DNA of 64,000 nt from Gracilibacillus timonensis. GTDB lineage: Bacteria; Bacillota; Bacilli; Bacillales; Amphibacillaceae. Under the pieces are notes generated by a model. That model was not told where the DNA came from, made no database searches, and saw only the letters and a list, made by a program, of their open reading frames with translations. Position 1 is the stretch's first letter, and every line of letters begins with the position of its first letter. The position numbers were made by a program, and so were the translations under genes. The DNA is taken from contig NZ_FLKH01000012.1 of NCBI RefSeq assembly GCF_900086715.1, positions 930,001 through 994,000 on the forward strand, read 5' to 3'. Positions 1 to 5,926 of this stretch are shown here, piece by piece.

Positions 1-1
1 C

Positions 2-298
2 CCTCATTTGACCATTGATAATGATGCGCACCGCGTGTTAGCAGATAATAAAGAAGTAAGTTTAACACCAAAGGAATATGAATTGTTATTATTCCTTGCC
101 AAAGCACCAGATAAGGTATTTGAGCGAGAAGCATTATTAAAAGAAGTTTGGAAATATGAATTTTTTGGTGATTTACGTACCGTAGATACCCACGTCAAAC
201 GACTTCGAGAGAAATTAAGCAAGGTATCCAAGGATGCTGCCAAAATGATTGTAACAGTTTGGGGTGTGGGATATAAATTTGAAATAAATCATGAATGA
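2..298 (+). CDS. resD: Response regulator ResD, C-terminal DNA-binding domain (5' partial)
   Basis: This is the last 98 residues of an OmpR/PhoB-type response regulator; the receiver domain lies outside the window. The visible part is a complete winged helix with the recognition-helix pattern RTVDTHVKRLREK and the ending VTVWGVGYKFE. From memory, the VWGVGYKFE ending matches ResD/SrrA rather than PhoP or WalR. ResD controls respiration and anaerobic genes together with the kinase ResE. The gene ends only about 10 bases before a cobalamin riboswitch, and no resE follows, unlike the usual resDE pair. Assignment to the OmpR family is certain; ResD is likely. Confidence 0.85.
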   Translation, partial: PHLTIDNDAHRVLADNKEVSLTPKEYELLLFLAKAPDKVFEREALLKEVWKYEFFGDLRTVDTHVKRLREKLSKVSKDAAKMIVTVWGVGYKFEINHE

Positions 299-308
299 AT
301 GGGTTATG

Positions 309-470
309 TTTAAAGGTGTACTTACTTGATAGGGAATCTGGTTAAAATCCAGAGCTGTCCTCGCAACTGTAAATGTGTCCAGCCATAGAGCAAAAGCCAC
401 TGTACCACGAAGGAGGTATGGGAAGGTGCTTTTTGGTATTTACACATAAGCCAGGAGACCTGCCTTTAAA
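309..470 (+). ncRNA. Cobalamin (AdoCbl-class) riboswitch aptamer
   Basis: The sequence carries the conserved core GGGAA...AAAATCC (331-350), GCTGTCCTCGCAACTGTAA (354-372), and the B12 box AAGCCAGGAGACCTGCC (448-464). A closing P1 helix can be drawn between TTTAAAGG (309-316) and CCTTTAAA (463-470), 8 perfect pairs. The two downstream genes encode a lipoprotein and an ECF substrate-binding membrane protein, which fits B12-repressed uptake. The exact aptamer subclass (large class-I AdoCbl against MeCbl/AqCbl types) cannot be decided by eye. Confidence 0.93.
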
Positions 471-486
471 TATAGGATCATGCTTC

Positions 487-568
487 GAGGATTGAGCGTG
501 TAAGGAAGTATTGCTGTATACATACTTATACATGGCTTGTATCCTCCATAATGAGAATAGGATGGGGG
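487..568 (+). promoter_or_regulatory. Riboswitch expression platform with SD-sequestering hairpin
   Basis: Two helices that cannot form together are visible. CCTCCAT (543-549) can pair with ATGGGGG (562-568), with one G-U pair; the latter is the Shine-Dalgarno region of the gene starting at 577. GAGGAT (487-492) can pair with ATCCTC (541-546), which uses the same bases and would free the SD. No U-rich terminator is seen, so translational control is inferred. Coordinates span both alternative helices. Confidence 0.6.
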
Positions 569-576
569 AGATATAA

Positions 577-990
577 ATGGCTTTTTTTAGAAGATTTATG
601 ATTGGTATCATTTTACTGGTGGGATTGGCAGCTTGTGGTGATAGTGAAAATCCTGATAATCAACAAGATACAAATACATCAGACGAAGCCGTGGAAGAAG
701 TCAATGTATCGATCACGATTTCGGATCATTCGTCAGATACGGTTATTAGTGATGAGGAGCTGCAAGTGGAGTCAGGAAGCGACATACTTACCATTTTGCA
801 AGAGAATTATGAGCAGGTGGAGCTAACGAATGAAGGTTTTTTGACAGGAATTGAAGGTCACCAGCAAGATGAAGAAAACAATGTATATTGGGTCTATGAA
901 GTGAACGGAGAAATGGCCAATGTCGGCATGTCTGAATATGAAGTTAGCGATCAAGATGAGATTACCTTAAGTTTAGAAAAGATGGAGTAA
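577..990 (+). CDS. DUF4430 (transcobalamin C-terminal-like) lipoprotein
   Basis: A 137-residue secreted lipoprotein. The N-terminus is a short positively charged, hydrophobic signal peptide ending in a lipobox (GLAAC, Cys about residue 20), followed by an acidic Asn/Asp/Glu linker. Residues about 45-137 look like the DUF4430 fold, the domain that also forms the C-terminal part of animal transcobalamin and intrinsic factor; note YWVYEVNGEMANVGMSEY and the closing DEITLSLE. It sits directly under the B12 riboswitch and six bases ahead of an ECF S-component gene. A role as extracellular corrinoid-capture partner of that transporter is inferred, not shown. The SD is GGGGGAG just before the ATG. 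Confidence 0.82.
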   Translation: MAFFRRFMIGIILLVGLAACGDSENPDNQQDTNTSDEAVEEVNVSITISDHSSDTVISDEELQVESGSDILTILQENYEQVELTNEGFLTGIEGHQQDEENNVYWVYEVNGEMANVGMSEYEVSDQDEITLSLEKME

Positions 991-995
991 TCCAA

Positions 996-1493
996 GTGAA
1001 CACCTATAAATTGACGCTGATTGCCCTATTGGCCGCTGTATGTGTGGTGGGCAGGCTTGCTTTTCAAATGATCGCTAATGTCCAGCCTGTCACGTCACTG
1101 ATTATTATTTCAGGGGCAATGCTTGGGATTGGTCCAGCTATTTGTATAGCACTTATTACGGCCTATGTGACTAGTTTGTTTATGGGCATGGGCCTGTGGA
1201 CGGTTTGGCAGATGCTTGCTTGGTCCGTGATTGGTCTTGTGGCAGGATTAATTGGTAAATGTACGTGTAAACATCAGTTACTATGGCTCACGGTTTTTTC
1301 TTTTATAGCGGCTTATCTATATGGCTTGCTGCTCAATTTAGGCACGTATACCGTCGCCAGCGGAAATTTTTGGAGTTATTACTTGGCGGGCATTTCATTT
1401 GACACGGCACACGCTATCGGCAATGTGATTTTTATGATTATTCTCTATCCGATACTCTATCGAATCTTTCAGCGAAAACGATCGTTTTACTAG
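996..1493 (+). CDS. ECF transporter substrate-binding (S) component, probably for cobalamin/corrinoids
   Basis: A 165-residue polytopic membrane protein with about five to six hydrophobic segments and the ECF S-component opening of a short N-terminal helix followed by ALLAAVCVVGR. It starts with GTG; GGAG at the end of the preceding gene supplies the SD, so translation is probably coupled. Position behind a B12 riboswitch and a DUF4430 lipoprotein points to a CblT/CbrT-type vitamin B12 S component. No ATPase or T-component gene is nearby, as expected for group II ECF systems, which share a common EcfAA'T module coded elsewhere. The substrate is inferred from the riboswitch only. Confidence 0.82.
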   Translation: MNTYKLTLIALLAAVCVVGRLAFQMIANVQPVTSLIIISGAMLGIGPAICIALITAYVTSLFMGMGLWTVWQMLAWSVIGLVAGLIGKCTCKHQLLWLTVFSFIAAYLYGLLLNLGTYTVASGNFWSYYLAGISFDTAHAIGNVIFMIILYPILYRIFQRKRSFY

Positions 1494-1574
1494 AAGTATC
1501 TATTTTACCATTGATCAAATTTCTTGTAATGGAGATGATCTAGTCCCTAAGGTATAAGAAAAACTTCACTTTGT

Positions 1575-1625
1575 TCCAAATCAAAATCGATCCAATCCCA
1601 ATCCTATTACACCACGTATGTTAAG
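1575..1625 (+). repeat. Possible degenerate outer end of the dispersed intergenic repeat
   Basis: TCAAAATCGATCC...ATCCTATTACACCA resembles the outer arm of the repeat family seen best at 62510-62562 (TCAAAATCATTCC...TCCTACTATACCA). Only one arm is recognisable, so this may be an old remnant or chance similarity. Confidence 0.35.
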
Positions 1626-1646
1626 TTTTCTACTGATAAAGAAAAA

Positions 1647-1690
1647 CAGTTGAGATGCAAGAGGGCTAAGCTCCTTCACGCATCCAACTG
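1647..1690 (-). terminator. Intrinsic terminator of fer
   Basis: CAGTTG (1647-1652) pairs with CAACTG (1685-1690), and inner bases GATGC/GCATC and GAG/CTC extend the stem. Read on the minus strand, the stem is followed by TGTTTTTCTTTATC, a good U-tract. The hairpin starts directly at the fer stop codon and may also stop transcripts from the B12-uptake genes on the plus strand. Confidence 0.8.
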
Positions 1691-1915
1691 TTACTTCTCA
1701 CCTTCTTTTATTCGCACCGATTCCGTTGGGCATCCATCCTGTGCATCCAATAAATCCTCCATTAATTGCTCAGGTACTGACTGTTCTCCACTATTGTGAT
1801 CGCGTCTGCCGAATGCGATTCCTTCCTCATCGTAATCGAACAGGTCAGGAGCAGTAGCACCACACACACCGCAAGCAATACAAGTTTCTTGGTTAATCCA
1901 TGTATAATAAGGCAA
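1691..1915 (-). CDS. fer: Ferredoxin, [4Fe-4S]
   Basis: A small acidic electron carrier of 74 residues with the cluster motif CIACGVCG...(about 36 residues)...GCPTESV, where three Cys lie in CxxCxxC and the fourth precedes Pro. The reading frame stays open 47 codons upstream, but I place the start at a TTG (1915) because AAGGGA lies 10 bases upstream and because it puts the first cluster Cys at residue 12, as in B. subtilis Fer. A GTG at 1924 is an alternative but would sit almost on top of the SD. It is divergent from ypbB, as in B. subtilis. In Bacillus it is thought to serve cytochrome P450s and desaturases. Confidence 0.9.
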   Translation of the reverse strand: MPYYTWINQETCIACGVCGATAPDLFDYDEEGIAFGRRDHNSGEQSVPEQLMEDLLDAQDGCPTESVRIKEGEK

Positions 1916-2107
1916 AAAAGCCACTTCCCTTTTTCTTAATGTATTGAAAATTTCGATAAAATCGTTTGTTCCTCTATTTTTATCCAAAGTAATCCTGATA
2001 ATTCCTGCTATAAGCGTACCAAATTTTAAATGGATATACAATGATGCCGTATCCAAACGATAGCAAAGTCTGATAAAATAAAAGTATTACCAATCTGAGG
2101 TGTATTT

Positions 2108-3148
2108 ATGTTTATATATATTTTGTTAGACTGTCTCGAGAAAATAAAGGCGGAGCGAACGATTTACAATATATTTCACTTATTAACGGCTAAAAAGGCG
2201 ACGCAAACGATCCAGGACAGTCATTTATATGGATTAACCCGTTATTATGGTATTGCAAGAACGCTGAAAAGGGAGCAGTTTGATCAAGAAATTAAGTCAA
2301 TGATCGAGCAGGGGTTTATTTGTATGTCGGAAGAGCAGAAGGCATTATTAACGGAAAAGGGGAGAAATGAAGCAAAGGGGTTACATGATCAATATCAGTC
2401 TGTTTTGTTTTTGGATGGGGCAGGATTTCATCAAAGTGGACAACAGTTCTCCCAGCATTTGCTCTTGTTTATTCAAACATTGACACATCTGCATCAAGGA
2501 AATACCAGATTTGTCCCGATTGTTGAAGATGTCGAGGCACAACGATTTGTGAAGAAGCTGTGGCAGGAAGTGCAGCCACAATCAACGGCAGCATGGCTTG
2601 AACAATTATATCAGGAATTGCATCGCATGTTGGCAAGTTACCCTGAATCGATGGCTGGAGTACTGGTTGACCATTTAACTTCTGCAAAACGTGTAGGTCT
2701 TAGTACATATCAAATAGCAACGAAATATCAGTTAGCACCACTTGATGTTTCCCTTATCTATACGAATATGATGCATGCCATGTGTCAAACAGTGATTGAT
2801 ACAGAGGACTTTCCTGTCCTGTCTCGCTTGTATCCGCATCATCCAGCCACCTTGATGATTAGTGCCTCTGCTAAGAAGACCAATCAATTACTGCATCAGC
2901 AGTTAACGATTGATCAAATGGCAGACATACGTCATTTGAAGGCCAATACCATTATGGATCATATTGTAGAAATTGCTTATCATTCTAAACAGGTGGCTTG
3001 GCAAACATTTATGACGGATGACGAATATCAACAGATTAGCCAAGTCTTGCATGGTTTGCGCTCACGTAAGCTAAAAACGATAAAAGAAAACCTTCCTGAG
3101 CAGATTAGCTTTTTTCAAATCAAGCTCGTGATGGCACTGGAAAGATAG
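2108..3148 (+). CDS. ypbB: YpbB-family protein with helicase-associated helix-turn-helix region
   Basis: A 346-residue soluble protein of unknown biochemical role. Between fer and recQ it matches B. subtilis ypbB by position, length and general character. The N-terminal third looks like a winged-helix fold (residues about 20-80, including a LTEKGRNEA wing). The C-terminal part (about 250-330) resembles the helix-turn-helix found at the C-terminus of RecQ-like helicases (AKKTNQLLHQQLTIDQMADIRHL, NTIMDHI). It is cotranscribed with recQ, 31 bases downstream, so a role with that helicase is likely. TGAGGTG precedes the ATG. Confidence 0.82.
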   Translation: MFIYILLDCLEKIKAERTIYNIFHLLTAKKATQTIQDSHLYGLTRYYGIARTLKREQFDQEIKSMIEQGFICMSEEQKALLTEKGRNEAKGLHDQYQSVLFLDGAGFHQSGQQFSQHLLLFIQTLTHLHQGNTRFVPIVEDVEAQRFVKKLWQEVQPQSTAAWLEQLYQELHRMLASYPESMAGVLVDHLTSAKRVGLSTYQIATKYQLAPLDVSLIYTNMMHAMCQTVIDTEDFPVLSRLYPHHPATLMISASAKKTNQLLHQQLTIDQMADIRHLKANTIMDHIVEIAYHSKQVAWQTFMTDDEYQQISQVLHGLRSRKLKTIKENLPEQISFFQIKLVMALER

Positions 3149-3179
3149 GTCCAATGAAAAGCAGAAGGAGCAATGCACC

Positions 3180-4712
3180 ATGTCGAATAACAAATTAGCA
3201 CATTATTTACATAATTATTTTGGCTACTCCGATTTTCGTAAAGGGCAGCAAGAGATTATTGAAGCGGTATTAGCCAGACAGCATGTATTCGCCGTATTGC
3301 CAACAGGTACAGGCAAATCAATTTGTTATCAATTACCGGCGATGTTGTTAGATGGGCTGGTAGTCGTTATTTCTCCTTTACTCTCCTTGATGACTGATCA
3401 AGTGAAGCAATTAAAGGCACAAGGGATTAAACGTGTGGCGGCGCTTAACAGCATGATGACCCTTCAGGAAAGAAATCACTGTTTGGCTAATCTGCAAGCG
3501 TATCAACTAATCTATATTTCACCAGAGATGTTACAAAGCGAGCGAGTAAGACGTCCATTACAACAAATAAAAATCGACCTATTTGTGGTAGACGAAGCCC
3601 ATTGTATTTCACAGTGGGGTCACGAGTTTCGTCCAGACTATTTACGCTTGAAACAGGTAATGAAGCAGCTGAATTCACCTCCGGTATTGGCGCTTACGGC
3701 TACGGCTACACCAGACGTCCAAGACGATATTAAAAAGGCATTAGACCTAGCCAATTTACAAGAATTTGTGTATCCTATGGATAAGCCAAATATTGCATTT
3801 ACGGTAGAGCATATGGAAGCTGTCCAGGATAAAGAGCTACGGCTGAGAGAGCTATTACGTATCTATCATGTACCAACATTGATTTATTTTTCTAGTCGTA
3901 AGGAAGCAGCAAGGATAGCTATGCAGCTCCAGGAACAGCTTCCCCAACGCAAGATTGCTTTTTATCACGGGGGCTTGTCCCATTCTGACCGCTTATTAAT
4001 ACAACAGCAATTTATGCAGGAACAATTAGATGTGATTTGTTGCACCAACGCATTTGGAATGGGTATAAACAAGAAGGATATTCAATTGGTGATTCATTAT
4101 CATGCCCCTTCACAAATCGAATCTTTTATTCAGGAAGTCGGCAGATCGGGAAGGGATGGGCAAGAATCGGTCAGTCTGGTGTTATACCATGAGAGTGATC
4201 AGATCATTCCGCGACGTTTAATTGAATCGGAACTGCCTTCTATAGATTGGCTACAATCTGCCTTACATGGCATTTATCAAAAAGGGTACACCTATGACCA
4301 AGCTAAAGAGGCTTGTATGTTAATGGCTGATGGACAAGAGACCTATTGGCGATTTTTTGTCTTTCAACTAGAAAGGTTGGGAGTATTAGTTGATTATCAC
4401 TTTGTCCTGGAAAAGGTGACGGAAGAACAGGTCTTTCTGGAGCTAGAACAGCTAGTGGAGCAGCGCTATCAATATAAGATCAACAAACTAAACGAAATGG
4501 TGAATTGGTTATATACAAGTAGTTGTAAAAGAAAAAAGTTATTCCAACCTTTTCAGCCAGCGTTTCAAACTCCTGACTATATGTGTTGTGATGCTTGTGA
4601 TTTCGAATGGAGGAAATGGCAGCCTACAGAACAAAAACGCGTTGAGAAAACACTAGGTTGGCAAGAGACACTCAAGCAAATCTTATATCAAGGAGTAAGC
4701 AATGAAAAATAG
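3180..4712 (+). CDS. recQ: ATP-dependent DNA helicase RecQ/RecS
   Basis: A superfamily 2, 3'-5' DNA helicase of 510 residues that unwinds recombination and replication intermediates. Walker A is PTGTGKS (41-47), motif II is DEAH (138-141), motif III is LALTATATPD, and motif VI is QEVGRSGRDG. A zinc-binding cluster follows near the C-terminus (CKRKK...CCDACDF). There is no HRDC domain, and the length equals the short RecS type of Bacillus rather than the 600-residue RecQ. The gene is between ypbB and ypbD and overlaps ypbD by 11 bases. GAAGGAG precedes the ATG. Confidence 0.95.
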   Translation: MSNNKLAHYLHNYFGYSDFRKGQQEIIEAVLARQHVFAVLPTGTGKSICYQLPAMLLDGLVVVISPLLSLMTDQVKQLKAQGIKRVAALNSMMTLQERNHCLANLQAYQLIYISPEMLQSERVRRPLQQIKIDLFVVDEAHCISQWGHEFRPDYLRLKQVMKQLNSPPVLALTATATPDVQDDIKKALDLANLQEFVYPMDKPNIAFTVEHMEAVQDKELRLRELLRIYHVPTLIYFSSRKEAARIAMQLQEQLPQRKIAFYHGGLSHSDRLLIQQQFMQEQLDVICCTNAFGMGINKKDIQLVIHYHAPSQIESFIQEVGRSGRDGQESVSLVLYHESDQIIPRRLIESELPSIDWLQSALHGIYQKGYTYDQAKEACMLMADGQETYWRFFVFQLERLGVLVDYHFVLEKVTEEQVFLELEQLVEQRYQYKINKLNEMVNWLYTSSCKRKKLFQPFQPAFQTPDYMCCDACDFEWRKWQPTEQKRVEKTLGWQETLKQILYQGVSNEK

Positions 4713-5286
4713 ACAAGCAGAATTAGTCAAGCAGCTTACCAGCCAGCAGTTAAAACAACAAACTTGGATCTCGCAAGGTCTGATCGCCATCATTGCCTTG
4801 ATCGCCAGCTGGATACTCTTTGATGATTGGAGCGCGTTCACTTCACTATTCGTTTGGTCGCTTCCGTCCATTCTCTTATTTGGTATCGGTTCTGCCCTTA
4901 TTATTGTTTTATTAGATCTGTTGATGATGTGGTTAGTACCGAAGACGTGGTGGAATGATGGCGGAATTAATGAGAAACTCTTTCGTGAAGGATCGTATCT
5001 GGAGATTATTCTCCTTTGTATGGTCGTTGCCTTTGTGGAAGAATGGCTGTTTCGCGGGGTCATTCAAACTCAGTTCGGTCTATTCGTCGCCAGCGTGCTG
5101 TTTGCCTTGATTCATATTCGATACTTAACCAAGGTGGCGTTATTTACCGGTGTACTTATATTAAGTTTTTGGCTGGGATTCGTGTATTGGTGGACAGATA
5201 GTTTGCTAGTCGTCATCGTGTTACATTTTGTTGTTAATGTTATACAAGCATGTATCATTCGATCAGGAAGGGTGGCTATTCAATGA
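4702..5286 (+). CDS. ypbD: CPBP-family (CAAX/Abi) intramembrane protease YpbD
   Basis: A 194-residue membrane protein with four to five hydrophobic segments. The glutamate pair and arginine of the CPBP/Abi motif are visible in VEEWLFRGVIQ (about residues 112-122). Further conserved parts are FALIHI and the late LHFVVN, which supply the histidines typical of this family. Its substrate is unknown. It overlaps the recQ end and the next small gene, giving a tight operon ypbB-recQ-ypbD-ypbE as in B. subtilis. The ATG is preceded by AAGGAG. Confidence 0.88.
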   Translation: MKNRQAELVKQLTSQQLKQQTWISQGLIAIIALIASWILFDDWSAFTSLFVWSLPSILLFGIGSALIIVLLDLLMMWLVPKTWWNDGGINEKLFREGSYLEIILLCMVVAFVEEWLFRGVIQTQFGLFVASVLFALIHIRYLTKVALFTGVLILSFWLGFVYWWTDSLLVVIVLHFVVNVIQACIIRSGRVAIQ

Positions 5287-5486
5287 GTGAAAAAAATAAA
5301 AAGGATCAAGCAGCATCGTTAAGGAACAAGGTAGCAACGAATACCAGCAAGCCTCAGCTTCCACCAAGAAGTGAACTTCATTCACAGAAGAAGGGAAAAA
5401 CGAAATGGAAGGTTTCTCCTGGCTTATTGCGTATAGTGATTATTTTCCTGCTGTTAGCTGGATTAATCGGTTTTATTTTGTGGTGA
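5283..5486 (+). CDS. ypbE: Short YpbE-like membrane protein without the LysM domain
   Basis: A 67-residue protein that starts in the last codons of ypbD. It has a basic, low-complexity cytoplasmic head (residues 1-46, Lys/Ser/Pro/Gln rich) and one membrane helix (about 48-66), then stops. In B. subtilis, ypbE at this place has the same head and helix but continues into a long linker and a C-terminal LysM domain. Here the extracytoplasmic part is missing, so this looks like a 3' truncation. The name rests on position and topology only. An upstream in-frame start at 5250 has no good SD; ATG 5283 has AGGAAGG. Confidence 0.6.
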   Translation: MSEKNKKDQAASLRNKVATNTSKPQLPPRSELHSQKKGKTKWKVSPGLLRIVIIFLLLAGLIGFILW

Positions 5487-5499
5487 GGGAGGAAAAATA

Positions 5500-5769
5500 A
5501 TGAAGTTGCAGGCTAGTACCGAAGAAGCAATCAAACGCTGGGAGCGATTTGCAGAGGAGTATGCCGAAACACATACAGAACATGGGGATACCCATAAAGA
5601 AGTCCTTCTTAATCCTGTATTATTCAAATTATTGGGAGATATCAAAGGAAAGCGCATTCTAGATGCAGGTTGTGGGGAAGGGTATCTAAGTCGGAAATTG
5701 GCGAAAGCTGGTGCCGAAGTGACAGCGGTTGATTATGCAAAACGAATGCTTGAAATCGCTAATAGATAG
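5500..5769 (+). pseudogene. Truncated class I SAM-dependent methyltransferase
   Basis: An 89-residue N-terminal fragment of a class I methyltransferase. SAM motif I is intact (ILDAGCGEGYLSRKLA, about residues 53-68), followed by the acidic end of strand 2 (VTAVDYAKRMLEIA), and then a TAG. Complete members have about 200-260 residues, so the catalytic half is gone. I could not find the missing part in any frame of the next 100 bases, which suggests a deletion rather than a point nonsense mutation. GGGAGG and ATG are well placed, so the fragment may still be translated. Confidence 0.8.
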
Positions 5770-5926
5770 TGATCATGGTTGGATATGGAAAAATGCGAGA
5801 AACGCGGCATATCACCAACGATCGAATCGTCCACTCCAAAAAGATAATAGAAAAGTTCTAATTTAAGCAATGGCGCGTAAATATAGAAATGATATGTATA
5901 TCTTTGAGGTTAGGGAGGACGATTAC

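Noticed and set aside
1925-2056. N-terminal extension of 47 residues on ferredoxin
   Set aside because: Known Bacillus ferredoxins begin about 11 residues before the first cluster Cys. The extension has no SD and includes the divergent promoter region.
5870-5926. Upstream ATG start for the catalase gene (19 extra residues)
   Set aside because: The strong AGGGAGG at 5912-5918 lies downstream of it and serves the ATG at 5927, which also gives the usual N-terminus.
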